Of a stretch of DNA of 64,000 bases, positions 16,363-25,742 are shown piece after piece. Each line of letters starts with the position of its first letter. The stretch's first letter is position 1. The position numbers were made by a program, and so were the translations under genes. The notes under the pieces are model-generated. The model was not told the DNA's origin. It did no database searches and saw only the letters and a list, made by a program, of their open reading frames with translations. The DNA comes from CAVXZE01 sp963766175 (GTDB taxonomy: Bacteria; Myxococcota_A; UBA9160; UBA6930). The stretch is taken from the NCBI GenBank assembly GCA_963766175.1, contig CAVXZE010000007.1, positions 186,001 to 250,000 on the forward strand. Reading direction: 5' to 3'.

Positions 16363-17397
16363 CTAGACACTGCCCAGCGGCCTCGCGCCGACGTTCCGGG
16401 GCCGGATGGTCGAGGTGTGCACGCGTCGCCTGAAGCCGTCGAATCCGCCCGGGGCGACGCGGTTCTCGGTGACCTGCCACTCGCCCTGGGCCATTCCCGG
16501 ATTCTGGAGCACGTCGGCATCCTGGGCGCGGGTCCGGACCACGATGTTCACGCGGATTTCGCTCAAGAAGGAGTTGTCCCAGTTTCTGGACTGGTAGACC
16601 GGTCCGCCCGCCGATCCCGGGTACTCGGTGGCCTCGCCGTCCATTACGCCATCCTCATCCAGGTCGTAGAAGAACGCGAACTGCAGATCTTCGACATCGT
16701 CGGCGAGCACCATTCCGTCTCGCAGCAGCTGGTTGTTCACCACCGTGTAGACGTGGGCCGGAACCGCCACCAGGTCCCCCGGACCGCCGCCTGCGAGCGG
16801 AGTCCCGCCGGGCGCCGCTCCGTTGGAGGTGAAATCCACCCGGATGGTGTTGCTGCCCGGGCTGACGTTGGTGACGATTCCGCAGGCGACCCCTCGCCCC
16901 GGGTCTCCGCGGTCGGCGACGATCACGCCACCGTTGCGGAACGGGTTCACGCTCTCCAGGAAATCGCTGTCGCCGGCGCCGTCACCGTCCGTGTCGTAGA
17001 AGGGCAGTCCGTCGATCACCTTGTCGTCGAGAGTGATGCTCTCGTTTCCACCGGTTCCGGCGAAGCCTCCGACGATGCTCGCACTGATTCCCAGCTGGTT
17101 CTCGTTGGCGGGATCGAGCGCATCGGCGTCGCTCACGAAGAGGACGTCGGAGCCATTCGTCTGGTCCACACCGCACACGGCAGCTCCCTCGGGCACCATG
17201 AAGCCGGTTACCCGCACCTCCCGCTCGAGCAGATCGGCGATCGCCCGCAGGTTCTGCTGGGCCTCGGTGACCTGGTCGACGACCGTGTAGGCCCGACCCT
17301 GGCGGGTGAGCATCTCGGTGAGATACGCCACCACCACGAGTAGGATCGCCATCGCGACCATGAGTTCGATGAGTGTGAAACCGCTGCGTCGTTTCAT
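16363..17397 (-). CDS. pilW: Minor pilin PilW
   Basis: A 344-residue type IV prepilin. MKRRSGFTLIELMVAMAILLVVVAYL has the prepilin peptidase site (G-FTLIE, Glu at +5) and an N-terminal helix for fibre packing. The globular region contains TEAQQNLRAIADLLEREVRVTGFM, typical of PilW. It starts six bases after the pilV stop. A large, mostly beta C-terminal domain is usual. It belongs with FimT, PilV and PilX to the complex that initiates assembly at the inner membrane. Confidence 0.92.
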   Translation of the reverse strand: MKRRSGFTLIELMVAMAILLVVVAYLTEMLTRQGRAYTVVDQVTEAQQNLRAIADLLEREVRVTGFMVPEGAAVCGVDQTNGSDVLFVSDADALDPANENQLGISASIVGGFAGTGGNESITLDDKVIDGLPFYDTDGDGAGDSDFLESVNPFRNGGVIVADRGDPGRGVACGIVTNVSPGSNTIRVDFTSNGAAPGGTPLAGGGPGDLVAVPAHVYTVVNNQLLRDGMVLADDVEDLQFAFFYDLDEDGVMDGEATEYPGSAGGPVYQSRNWDNSFLSEIRVNIVVRTRAQDADVLQNPGMAQGEWQVTENRVAPGGFDGFRRRVHTSTIRPRNVGARPLGSV

Positions 17398-17402
17398 GGC
17401 TC

Positions 17403-17885
17403 TCACGGATCGTTGTGCCGGATGGTGGACATGGCGTAGCGACGAAGAGGCGCTCCGGGAGGCGCGTTCATCTCCGCCCAGTCGACCCGAACGTCCACGT
17501 GACGGAGGTTCGTGTCGGGGTCCGCGTTGACCCGGTAGGATACGTTGTAGACCATCTCCTGTTGCGGTCCGCTGGCAGACTGGACCGTGACGATTCTGGG
17601 ACCAGCAGTTCCCATGAAAGTCGGTGCCGTCCAACCCGTGGGTGCGATCAGCGCATCCCCCCAGTCGAGCCGATGGAGGTACTCCATCTGGTCCCGGGCC
17701 AACTGCGCGGCCTCGGTGGTGTGCCGGCCATACTTTCCACCGCGCATCGCCGAGATCTGCATCGCCAGCATCGCCAGCAGGCCGACCGCGAGGATCCCAA
17801 GGGCAATCATCACCTCGAGAATGGTCATTCCACCTGAGCGCCGCTTCGGCTGTCGGCTGCGTCGTCGTCGAGTAGAGATTCTCAT
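17403..17885 (-). CDS. pilV: Minor pilin PilV
   Basis: A 160-residue type IV prepilin with an unusually long basic leader (MRISTRRRRSRQPKRRSGG) before the peptidase site G-MTILEVMIALGILAVGLLAMLAMQ. Met at +1 and Glu at +5 are both allowed in this family. Downstream TEAAQLARDQMEYL is a PilV-type continuation. The ATG overlaps the fimT stop (TGATG). Subunit of the minor-pilin initiation complex. Confidence 0.92.
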   Translation of the reverse strand: MRISTRRRRSRQPKRRSGGMTILEVMIALGILAVGLLAMLAMQISAMRGGKYGRHTTEAAQLARDQMEYLHRLDWGDALIAPTGWTAPTFMGTAGPRIVTVQSASGPQQEMVYNVSYRVNADPDTNLRHVDVRVDWAEMNAPPGAPLRRYAMSTIRHNDP

Positions 17886-18574
17886 CAGTTCATCCACACT
17901 CCGGCACCCCGTTCGAAGCCGGTCACGTGGGTACCGCCCAGCGGTGTGACCACGATCGAGTAGTCTCGATTGGCGTTGGTGACGTAGACCCCGCCCGCAC
18001 CGGAACCAATCCGGCCGGTGACGCAGGCTGCGGTAAAGCCGACCGGAACACCGTCGGGCCGGAACATCACCCAGCGAGTCTGGTTGCCGTTGGCGTCGGT
18101 GAAGGTCGAGCCCGTGGTGTGATCCCCTCCGCCGCTGTCCATGGGGGCCGGACCCGCTGCGAAGGTGGATCCCCAGTTGACGTCGTCCATCACTCCCGGC
18201 CGCGTGAAGACCGGCTCGTTGAGGACCCGCTCGCCTCCGTCGATGCAGCAGTTGGTGCCGGCGCCGGGCGGCCCATCGTCCAGGATCAGCATCGGCACCG
18301 CCCTGCCCAGGGGATCGACCATCGGGTTTCCGCACACGTCGGTCCCCACGCCCGCAGCCAGGTAGACGATGTGATTGTTGCCCGTGGCGATGGCCTGGGA
18401 CCGCGCCGTCTGCATCATGTTCGCGCCCGCGCGAGTCATGTCGCGGAGCCGCTGGTTGACCTGGAACTCCCGCCAGCCCGGCAGCGCCATGGCCGCGACG
18501 ATTCCGACGATCGCCAGGGCGATCATCAGCTCGATGATGGTAAAGCCGCTGCGCTGTCCGCCAATTCTCTTCAT
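17885..18574 (-). CDS. fimT: Minor pilin FimT (GspH/FimT family)
   Basis: A 229-residue prepilin: MKRIGGQRSGFTIIELMIALAIVGIVAAMALP carries the G-FTIIE cleavage site, and QRLRDMTRAGANMMQTARSQAIATGNNHIV matches the GspH-like domain, which in FimT can bind DNA for uptake. First gene of the fimT-pilV-pilW-pilX run. The ATG at 18574 has GGAGG six bases upstream and a consensus sigma-54 promoter about 50 bases upstream; a longer frame to 18730 has no support. Confidence 0.92.
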   Translation of the reverse strand: MKRIGGQRSGFTIIELMIALAIVGIVAAMALPGWREFQVNQRLRDMTRAGANMMQTARSQAIATGNNHIVYLAAGVGTDVCGNPMVDPLGRAVPMLILDDGPPGAGTNCCIDGGERVLNEPVFTRPGVMDDVNWGSTFAAGPAPMDSGGGDHTTGSTFTDANGNQTRWVMFRPDGVPVGFTAACVTGRIGSGAGGVYVTNANRDYSIVVTPLGGTHVTGFERGAGVWMN

Positions 18575-18622
18575 CCACGCCTCCGAGCGCAGGTGCAGGC
18601 CTCTCGATCCATCGAAGACCGC

Positions 18623-18638
18623 AGCAAGCCGCGTGCCA
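18623..18638 (-). promoter_or_regulatory. Sigma-54 promoter of the minor-pilin operon
   Basis: Minus strand: TGGCACG, CGGC, TTGCT, a perfect -24/-12 match with the correct 10-base spacing between GG and GC. Predicted start near 18612, 38 bases before the fimT ATG. Confidence 0.9.
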
Positions 18639-18675
18639 TCGCTGGGAATCGGATGAACTGCCGGGATCCTTGAGC

Positions 18676-18698
18676 TTGGGGGCTCGATCTGCCCCCAG
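18676..18698. terminator. Stem-loop between the histidine kinase and fimT
   Basis: TGGGGGC (18677-18683) pairs with GCCCCCA (18691-18697), loop of 7 bases. It lies about 75 bases past the kinase stop on the minus strand. It lacks a T-tract, so it may only attenuate transcription from the pilB-pilR operon before the sigma-54 promoter. Confidence 0.4.
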
Positions 18699-18734
18699 AG
18701 ACCCCGAATCGCGGCCTGCTCGGCCCGCAAGCGG

Positions 18735-18749
18735 TTGCGCAGTGCGCAA
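18735..18749. promoter_or_regulatory. Palindrome upstream of the fimT sigma-54 promoter
   Basis: TTGCGC, AGT, GCGCAA: a perfect 15-base dyad centred about 105 bases upstream of the fimT -24 element. Its position suits an enhancer for PilR or the orphan NtrC regulator. A related dyad (GTTGCG, 12 bases, CGCAAC) lies upstream of the sigma-28 gene at 58645-58668. Confidence 0.5.
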
Positions 18750-18772
18750 GGAGTTGCGGAGCGCAGCAGTGC

Positions 18773-20281
18773 TCAGACACCTCCGACGCCCTCCCTTGCG
18801 GTCGAGCTCTCGCCCCTCTGTGCCACGGTGGGAAGCCGAAGCGCGAAGGCGGTGCGAGCCCCCTCCGGCGGAGGAACCAGCTCCAGCTGCCCATCGAGCT
18901 CCTCGGCAAGACGCACGGCGGTGGCGAGCCCGAGTCCCGTTCCCTCCCCGGGTGGCTTGGAGGTGAAGAAGGGATCGAAGATCCGCTCGCGATCCGCCTC
19001 GGGGATTCCGCTGCCATTGTCCGAAACCACGCACTCGACGCCGTCCGGCGTGCGGCGCTCGAGTGCGCTCTCGGCGACGTCCCCGGAGCGGAGCTGAAGC
19101 GGCGCCGGGCGAACCCGGAGGATCACGCGTGGCTCCGAAGTGCCGGCCACCGCGTCAGCGGCGTTGAGAACCAGGTTGAGCAGGATCTGCGTGACGGCGC
19201 TCGAGTCCGCCAGGACGGGTGGCTGCGCACCTTCGCGCCGGACCTCGAAGCCGATGCGGTCGTAACGCCGCTGGGCCGAGACCAGGGCGATGGTCTGGTC
19301 GGCGAGCATCGCCAGGTCCAGGCTGGTTGGCGTTGCCCGGGGCGGGCGGGAAAAGTCCAGGAGTTGCCGGAGGATCGTGCGGACCCGCCGTCCCTCGTGA
19401 CCCGCCCGATCCAGATGGGTCCGGGTGGCTTCGGAGATCTCGGAATCGCGCGACGCGAGATCCAGCAAGGCAAGGATCGCGCCGATTGGATTTCCGATCT
19501 CGTGGGCGACTCCAGCCGCGAGCCGACCCACCGCCGCCAGCCGCTCGGCCCGATCCAGACCCGTTCGAGCCCGCCGCAGGTCCCGGTTTGCCGCGCGCAG
19601 CTCCACGACCGCCTTCTCGAGCGCCCCGGTGCGGCTTTCCAGGGCATCGGTCATGGCGTTGAAGGAGCGCCCCACGTCGGCGACCTCCCGCGTCCCTGCG
19701 ACGGGGGCGCGGGCGGCGAGCGCCCCCTGCGCGATCTCCCGGGCCGCTGCAGAGAGCCTCTGGAGCGGCAACACGATCCGTCGGCGCAGCAGGTAGGCCC
19801 CGAAGCCCACGAAGACCAGGACGTCCGCCACCACCATCGCCGCCACCACCCCCAGTGGAACCGCGCGGAGACGGTACGAGGCGCGTCGGGGAAGACGCCC
19901 CGCCACCACCGCGCCAGATCCGTCGAGGGGGGCGGCGAAGCGAATCGGTTCCCAGACGCTACCGGGCATCAGGAGTGGCTCCGCCCGCGCCAGAGCTCGG
20001 TCGGCGAGCTCTCGCGTCTCGGCGTCGATCACCCCCCCGGCTGGACCGCGTGGCTCCACGCGACCGTCGCCAGCTACCGTCCACCACTTCGTGCCCGGGA
20101 ACAGCGAATCCGTCAGGGTCCGGGGCGATCGCGCCTCGGCGAGGAGCGACCGGCCGAGAATCGCGCGGAGTCCGGCCTCCTGCTGGGCCACGAAGACCGC
20201 CGTCAGGACCAGAGTCGCGAGGCCCATCATCAGGGAGAGGCCGAGGAGGACTTCGGCCTGGACCCCGGCGCGGCGCGTCAC
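18773..20281 (-). CDS. Membrane sensor histidine kinase following pilR
   Basis: A 502-residue kinase: membrane helix 1 (about 10-32), periplasmic segment (about 33-138), membrane helix 2 (about 140-165), HAMP (166-220), coiled linker, HisKA with His260 in AGVAHEIGNPIGAI, then HATPase_c with N box (NLVLNAADAV), G1 DNGSGIP, F box FDPFFTSK and G2 GTGLGLATA. It lies 5 bases after the pilR stop region, so it is co-transcribed with pilS-pilR. No dedicated regulator is adjacent, so it may feed PilR or the orphan regulator at 9275-10636. The signal is unknown. Confidence 0.9.
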   Translation of the reverse strand: MTRRAGVQAEVLLGLSLMMGLATLVLTAVFVAQQEAGLRAILGRSLLAEARSPRTLTDSLFPGTKWWTVAGDGRVEPRGPAGGVIDAETRELADRALARAEPLLMPGSVWEPIRFAAPLDGSGAVVAGRLPRRASYRLRAVPLGVVAAMVVADVLVFVGFGAYLLRRRIVLPLQRLSAAAREIAQGALAARAPVAGTREVADVGRSFNAMTDALESRTGALEKAVVELRAANRDLRRARTGLDRAERLAAVGRLAAGVAHEIGNPIGAILALLDLASRDSEISEATRTHLDRAGHEGRRVRTILRQLLDFSRPPRATPTSLDLAMLADQTIALVSAQRRYDRIGFEVRREGAQPPVLADSSAVTQILLNLVLNAADAVAGTSEPRVILRVRPAPLQLRSGDVAESALERRTPDGVECVVSDNGSGIPEADRERIFDPFFTSKPPGEGTGLGLATAVRLAEELDGQLELVPPPEGARTAFALRLPTVAQRGESSTAREGVGGV

Positions 20282-20286
20282 CTTCT

Positions 20287-21681
20287 CTATCCCTCGCCGC
20301 TCGCGTCGTGGTCGTCGAGGCCGAGCTTCTCGAAGCGGTAGCGGAAGGACCGGAACGAGATCCCCAGAAACGCAGCGGCCTTCTTCTTGACGCCCCCGCA
20401 GCGCTCGAGTGCCTCGCCCAGCAGGCTGCGCTCGTATTCGTTCACCATCTCCTCGAGGCTCCCGCCCTCTGTGGGCAGCCGACTCCTGCCCTCCGCCTTC
20501 TTTGGATCGAGGATGGTCGGCGGGAGTGTCTCGAGGCCGATTGTGCCGTCGCGGGAGAGGGCCACCGCGCGTTCGACCATGTTCTCCAGCTCCCGAACGT
20601 TCCCGGGAAAGTCATAGGCGAGAATGCGCTCGGTCGCGGCATCGGAGATGCCCTGCACCTCCTTTCCGGCCTCCAGGGCGTACTTCTCGATAAAGTGCTG
20701 CATCAGCAGCGGGACGTCTTCCATCCGATCGCAGAGCGGGGGCAGCGCGATCTGGATCACGTTGAGCCGGTAGTAGAGGTCGTCCCGGAAGCGTCCGGCG
20801 GCGACCTCCTCCTCCAGCTTCCGGTTCGTCGCTGCCACGATGCGAACGTCGACCCGATGATCGCCGGTGCCCCCGACGCGACGAAGCGTCTTGTCCTGGA
20901 TTACCCGGAGCAGCTTGACCTGGAGCGATTGGGGCAGCTCTCCGATCTCGTCGAGGAAGAGCGTCCCCTCGTCTGCCATCTCGAAGAGGCCGGCCTTGTT
21001 CTGGACCGCACCGGTAAAGGCCCCCTTCACGTGACCGAACAGCTCCGACTCGAGCAGGTTCTCCGGGATCGCACCGCAGTTCACCGCGACGAACGGGCTC
21101 TCCCGCCGCTCGCTCTGGTCATGGATGGCGCGCGCCACCAGCTCCTTCCCGGTGCCGCTGTCCCCGCTGATCAAGACGTTCGTCTTGGTTCCGGCCACCT
21201 GACCGATCAGATCGTAGACCTTCTGCATCGCCGAGCTGGTTCCTACCAGCGAACGGCTCCTCAGCTGCGTGCGCAGCTCGGTTCGGAGCCTGCGATTCTC
21301 GCTTGTGAGAAGTTTCTTCTCGAGAGCCTTCTCGACCACCAGGCGGAGTTCGTCCACCTTGAAGGGCTTGGTGACATAGTCGTAGGCCCCCTGCTTCATG
21401 GCGGCGATCGCCGTCTCGGTGGTCGCGAAGGCGGTGATCATGATGACGACGGTCTCCGGCGAGACCTCTTTCACCACCTGGAGCAGATCGAGCCCGGTGC
21501 GCCCGGGCATCTTGACATCGCTGATCACGACGTCGAAATCGTCGGACTCGATGGCGACCAGGGCGGTGTCGACATCGCCCGTGGTGACCACGCCGAACCC
21601 CTCCCGGCGGAAGAAGATCTCCAGGAACTCTCGCATGCTCTGCTCGTCGTCTACGACGAGGATTCGCGCCTTGTCGCTCAC
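20287..21681 (-). CDS. pilR: Sigma-54-dependent response regulator PilR
   Basis: A 464-residue NtrC-family activator. The receiver has Asp11/Asp12, phospho-acceptor Asp55 (ISDVKMPG) and the KPF lysine. The AAA+ domain has Walker A GDSGTGKE, GAFTGA, and FLDEIGELPQ. The C-terminal Fis HTH (GGVKKKAAAFLGISFRSFRYRFEKLGL) is the sequence usually seen in PilR proteins. It overlaps the pilS stop by 4 bases. In other bacteria PilR activates pilA; here the pilA locus is not in the window, and the two consensus sigma-54 promoters at 14668 and 18623 are the obvious local targets. Confidence 0.94.
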   Translation of the reverse strand: MSDKARILVVDDEQSMREFLEIFFRREGFGVVTTGDVDTALVAIESDDFDVVISDVKMPGRTGLDLLQVVKEVSPETVVIMITAFATTETAIAAMKQGAYDYVTKPFKVDELRLVVEKALEKKLLTSENRRLRTELRTQLRSRSLVGTSSAMQKVYDLIGQVAGTKTNVLISGDSGTGKELVARAIHDQSERRESPFVAVNCGAIPENLLESELFGHVKGAFTGAVQNKAGLFEMADEGTLFLDEIGELPQSLQVKLLRVIQDKTLRRVGGTGDHRVDVRIVAATNRKLEEEVAAGRFRDDLYYRLNVIQIALPPLCDRMEDVPLLMQHFIEKYALEAGKEVQGISDAATERILAYDFPGNVRELENMVERAVALSRDGTIGLETLPPTILDPKKAEGRSRLPTEGGSLEEMVNEYERSLLGEALERCGGVKKKAAAFLGISFRSFRYRFEKLGLDDHDASGEG

Positions 21682-23357
21682 GGCGTCTCCTCTTGCCGCG
21701 GGAATCGCACCCGAAGCACCGTCCCCTCCCCGACCAGACTCTGGACGCGAAGGTTGCCGCCGTTGGCTTCGACGATCCGATGGACTGTTGCCAGTCCGAG
21801 CCCTGACCCCTCGGGCTTGGTGGTGAAGAAGGGATCGAAGATGCGTTCGAGCACTTCAGGGGCGATCCCGACCCCCGTGTCCGCCACCGTGACTTCCACG
21901 AAGTCAGCCCCTCCTTTCGCGTCGTTTCGGCCTCCGGAAGCGCCCTCTTGAGGCTCCGCGGCGACCTCGGCTACCGAAATGCAGATGCGCCCACCTTCAG
22001 GCATCGCCTGGACCGCATTCAGGATCAGATTCCACAGGATCTGACGAACCTGGGTCGGATCCGCGAGGGCATTCAGCTTCGTCCCGAGATCGACCTCTAT
22101 CTCGACACCCTCCGGGCGCGCCACCTCGAACATCCCCACCAGGTCCTGGACCACGGATCCCAGATCGACCTGGGTTGGCTTGCTCGGCGCTGGCCGCGCG
22201 AACTGGAGAAATTCGGTGATCAGTTCGTTCAGGCGATCGATTTCCCGGAGCACGATGCTCATCAGCCGCCGGGGCTCCGGATCCCCTTCATCCTCACCCA
22301 GGCTCGCTTCGAGAATCTGCACCGATCCCGAGATCGCCGCGAGCGGATTTCGAATCTCGTGAGCGATATCGGCCGCCAGCTGTCCGATCCCGGCCAGGCG
22401 TTCCGAGCGGCGAAGCTCCTGCTCCATGGCGACCACCTCGGTAACATCCTGGAAGATCACCACCCAGCCGCTGGCGAGCCCCTCGCCATCCCGCAGGATC
22501 GAGCTCGCCAGACCCAGATGCCGTTTCTCTCCGCCCGGCTGCACGAGCGGCATCCGGGCCCGAAGACGCCCGCCGCTGGGAGTCTCCCTGCCCACCATCA
22601 ACGCCTCGCGGACTCCCGGCAGCACCTCCTCCAGGTCCCGGCCCAGCACTTCCGAGGGCGCGAGCCCGATGATGCGCTCCGCCTCCGGGTTGAGAGACCT
22701 GACGCGGCTGTCGAGATCCGTGGTCAAGAGACCGCTGTTGAGGCTGTCGACGGTGTGCTCGTGGAGGTGGCGCAGGAGCACCAGGTCGCTGGCGCTCTCG
22801 CTCAGCGCCTCTCCAGCGATGCGCAGCTCCCGTGAGAGCGCACTCGCCAGCAGCGCCACGAGAAGGAGCGCCGAGGTATGCACCACCCAGAGCGCAAAGA
22901 CCCTTTCGAGGCTCGCCGCGCCCCGTAGCACGGACGCCATCGCGATGGGCTCCGACGAGAGAAGTACCGCACCGTAGCCCACCGACGCCAGAACCGCGGC
23001 ACCGTACGCTCCTCGACGGTCGAAGAGCACGGCGCCGTAGACGGTGATCGGCAGGTACAGAAAGCTGAAGATCGAGTCCGCGCCGCCGGAGAAGAACACC
23101 AGTGAGGTGACGATGCCGATGTCGGTGGCGAGCTGGATGGCGCCGAATCGCGCTGGATTGCGGATGAAGCGAAACAACCCCGCATAGACGAGCGTCGCGA
23201 GGAAGGTGACGCCGATCGTGCCGTAGAGGCCACGCTCGACGCCCTCGGCGCCCTCCTGGCCCGCGCCCACGAAGACCAGGGCCACCCCGAAGACTCCGAC
23301 ACAGAGCACCAACCGCGCCACCATCAGGCGCACGATGCGGCGGTGTGTGGTCTCCAC
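21678..23357 (-). CDS. pilS: Sensor histidine kinase PilS
   Basis: A 559-residue inner-membrane kinase: about six membrane helices in residues 10-175, a PAS domain (about 205-310, NSGLLTTDLDSRVRSLNPEAERIIG), HisKA with His333 (ADIAHEIRNPLAAI), and HATPase_c (NLILNAVQAMPEGG, DTGVGIAPEV, FDPFFTTKPEGSGLGLATVHRI). This multi-helix plus PAS layout is characteristic of PilS, which senses pilin level in the membrane and phosphorylates PilR. An insertion (EVAAEPQEGASGG...) sits between the N and G1 boxes. It follows pilC by 43 bases. Confidence 0.93.
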   Translation of the reverse strand: METTHRRIVRLMVARLVLCVGVFGVALVFVGAGQEGAEGVERGLYGTIGVTFLATLVYAGLFRFIRNPARFGAIQLATDIGIVTSLVFFSGGADSIFSFLYLPITVYGAVLFDRRGAYGAAVLASVGYGAVLLSSEPIAMASVLRGAASLERVFALWVVHTSALLLVALLASALSRELRIAGEALSESASDLVLLRHLHEHTVDSLNSGLLTTDLDSRVRSLNPEAERIIGLAPSEVLGRDLEEVLPGVREALMVGRETPSGGRLRARMPLVQPGGEKRHLGLASSILRDGEGLASGWVVIFQDVTEVVAMEQELRRSERLAGIGQLAADIAHEIRNPLAAISGSVQILEASLGEDEGDPEPRRLMSIVLREIDRLNELITEFLQFARPAPSKPTQVDLGSVVQDLVGMFEVARPEGVEIEVDLGTKLNALADPTQVRQILWNLILNAVQAMPEGGRICISVAEVAAEPQEGASGGRNDAKGGADFVEVTVADTGVGIAPEVLERIFDPFFTTKPEGSGLGLATVHRIVEANGGNLRVQSLVGEGTVLRVRFPRQEETP

Positions 23358-23400
23358 TAGAACGGGCCAGCGCCGTCGGATTCCGGAGTCACGGGCCGCC

Positions 23401-24612
23401 CTACTTGATGTTCTCCGCGATCTTGAAGATCGGCAGATACATCGCCATCAGGATCGCGCCGATGGTACCGCCGAGGAAGACCATCATGAACGGCTCCATC
23501 AACGAGGTGAGCGCGTCCACGGCCGCGTCGACCTCCTCGTCGTAGAAGTCCGCGATCTTTGCCAGCATTGCGTCCATTGCACCGGTGGATTCACCCACCG
23601 CGATCATCTGGACCACCATGCCCGGGAATACCCCCGCAGCCTCCAGTGGCTCCGCAACCGTGCGCCCCTCGGAGATCGCAGCGCGTGTCTTCATCAACGC
23701 CGCCTCGATGACTCGATTTCCCGCGGTCTTTGCGCAGATCTCCAGGGCGTCGAGAATCGGGACACCGCTCGAGATCATCGTTCCCAGAGTCCGGGTGAAT
23801 CGCGAGACGGCGACCTTCTTGAGCAGTGACCCGAACACCGGAATCTTCAACGCCACCGCGTCGGTCCGGTAGGCGAAGCTGGGCGATCGCTTCCGGGCCT
23901 GCAAGAACGCGACCGCCACGAACGCAAGGACCCCGAGGATGATGAGTATGTAGTTCTGCAGGAACTCACTGATGGTCACGACCATCTGCGTCGGCCCGGG
24001 AAGCGTCCCACCGAAGTCGTCGAACATCTTCTGGAAGACGGGAATCACCTTGACCAGGAGCAGGATGATCACCCCGATCGCCACGACGAGAATCGTGGAT
24101 GGGTAGACCATTGCACCCTTGACCTTTCGCCTCAAAGAGTCCGCCTTCTCCAGGTAGACGGCGAGCCGGGTCAGGATCGTGTCCAGGATGCCTCCGACCT
24201 CGCCCGCAGCGACCAGGTTCACGTAGAGTGGATCGAAGGGCTTCGGGTGTTTTCGAAGCGCATCGGCAAAGGTCGACCCCTGCTCGACGTCGTTCTTGAC
24301 CGCCGACAGGATCTCCTTGAAGGCCTTGTTGCTCTGCTGGGCGGCCTGGATCTCGAGACATTGGACGAGCGGCAGGCCGGCGTCGATCATCGTCGCAAAC
24401 TGGCGGGTGAAGATCACCAGCTCACGGATCTTGACTCCGCCCTTCAAGAAGTCGATCCCCTCCAGGAGATCTTTGGCCTTCGGCTTGACCTTCACCGGGA
24501 CGATCATCTGCCCCCGGAGTTGCGCCATCACGGCGGCTTCGTTGACCGCTTCGATGACCCCCTTCTTGGTCGTTCCCTGCCGGGTACGTCCTTCCCAGGT
24601 AAAGACAGGCAT
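23401..24612 (-). CDS. pilC: Type IV pilus inner-membrane platform protein PilC
   Basis: A 403-residue polytopic protein with two T2SSF domains (about 70-195 and 270-395). Start MPVFTWEGRTRQGTTKKGVIEA is the family opening. FTRQFATMIDAGLPLVQCLEI and FTRTLGTMISSGVPILDALEI are the duplicated cytoplasmic motifs, and each half ends in membrane helices. It couples the PilB/PilT motors to pilin insertion. It lies 15 bases after pilT in the pilB-T-C order. Confidence 0.97.
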   Translation of the reverse strand: MPVFTWEGRTRQGTTKKGVIEAVNEAAVMAQLRGQMIVPVKVKPKAKDLLEGIDFLKGGVKIRELVIFTRQFATMIDAGLPLVQCLEIQAAQQSNKAFKEILSAVKNDVEQGSTFADALRKHPKPFDPLYVNLVAAGEVGGILDTILTRLAVYLEKADSLRRKVKGAMVYPSTILVVAIGVIILLLVKVIPVFQKMFDDFGGTLPGPTQMVVTISEFLQNYILIILGVLAFVAVAFLQARKRSPSFAYRTDAVALKIPVFGSLLKKVAVSRFTRTLGTMISSGVPILDALEICAKTAGNRVIEAALMKTRAAISEGRTVAEPLEAAGVFPGMVVQMIAVGESTGAMDAMLAKIADFYDEEVDAAVDALTSLMEPFMMVFLGGTIGAILMAMYLPIFKIAENIK

Positions 24613-24627
24613 GGAGTCCCCTCCTTG

Positions 24628-25731
24628 TTAACCAGCGCTGGCAACTCGTCGTCCGATAGCTTCCCCGCCGCCACCGCCGATCAGTTGCCGCAATTCCTCG
24701 GTGTCGCTGCTCCGTCCCAGCGCGTCTTCCATCGAGATCATCCGCCGCTGGAAGAGCGAGGCCAGCGATTGGTTCATCGTCTGCATTCCGAACTTGTCCT
24801 GCCCGATCTGCATTTGCGAGTAGATCTGGTGGATCTTGTCTTCCCGGATCAGGTTTCGGATCGCAGGGTTGGGAACCATGATCTCCAGGGACAGGACCCG
24901 ACCGGGTCCATTGGAACGCGCGATCAATGTCTGACTCATCACACCCTCCAGCACGAAGGAGAGCTGGGCGCGCACCTGTGCCTGCTGGTAGGGCGGAAAG
25001 ACGTCGACGATCCGGTTGATGGTCTGGACGCAGGAGTTCGTGTGCAGCGTCGCAAAGGCGAGGTGACCGGTCTCGGCCACCGTCAGGGCTGCCTCGATGG
25101 TCTCGAGGTCGCGCATCTCACCGATCAGCACCACGTCCGGATCCTGGCGCAGGATGTACTTGAGCGCGGCACCGAAGCTTGCGGTATCCGCTCCGACCTC
25201 ACGCTGGTTCACCAGGCAACCCTTGTGCGGGTGCAGGTACTCGATCGGATCCTCGACGGTGACGATGTGCTCGTTCCGCTCCGAATTGATCCGGTCGATT
25301 ATGCTCGCCAGGGTGGTGGACTTCCCGGATCCGGTAGGACCGGTCACCAGGATCAGACCGCGCGGCTTCTTGGAGAGCTCGTTCACAACCCTGGGAAGGC
25401 CGAGTTCTTCGAAGGACTTGATCTTGTAGGGGATGGCGCGGAACGCGCCCGCCACTGCGCCTCGCTGATTGAAGACGTTCGCGCGAAACCGCGACAGACC
25501 CCGAACGCCAAAGGAGAGGTCCAGCTCGCTGTCTTCCTCGAAGCGATGCTTCTGGGCATCGGTGAGAATCGAGTAGCAGAGCTGCTTGGTCTCCGGGGGC
25601 GAGAGCGGCGGCATCTTGAGCGGATGCAGCTTCCCGTCGATGCGGAGCTGGGGCGGACTGCTCGTGGTGATGTGAAGATCGCTTCCGCCCTTCTCGATCA
25701 TCGCTTTGAGGAGCTGATGCAGGTTCGCCAT
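24628..25731 (-). CDS. pilT: Type IV pilus retraction ATPase PilT
   Basis: A 367-residue hexameric secretion-type ATPase that depolymerises the pilus. N-terminal PAS-like domain (SDLHITTSSPPQLRIDGKL), then Walker A GPTGSGKS (131-138), Asp box TVEDPIEYLH, Walker B VVLIGEMRD, His box ATLHTNS and the PilT-specific AIRNLIREDK helix near the C-terminus. The start at 25731 (MANLHQLLKAM) fits the family. It is between pilB and pilC with 11- and 15-base gaps. Confidence 0.97.
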   Translation of the reverse strand: MANLHQLLKAMIEKGGSDLHITTSSPPQLRIDGKLHPLKMPPLSPPETKQLCYSILTDAQKHRFEEDSELDLSFGVRGLSRFRANVFNQRGAVAGAFRAIPYKIKSFEELGLPRVVNELSKKPRGLILVTGPTGSGKSTTLASIIDRINSERNEHIVTVEDPIEYLHPHKGCLVNQREVGADTASFGAALKYILRQDPDVVLIGEMRDLETIEAALTVAETGHLAFATLHTNSCVQTINRIVDVFPPYQQAQVRAQLSFVLEGVMSQTLIARSNGPGRVLSLEIMVPNPAIRNLIREDKIHQIYSQMQIGQDKFGMQTMNQSLASLFQRRMISMEDALGRSSDTEELRQLIGGGGGEAIGRRVASAG

Positions 25732-25742
25732 CGCGAAAACTC

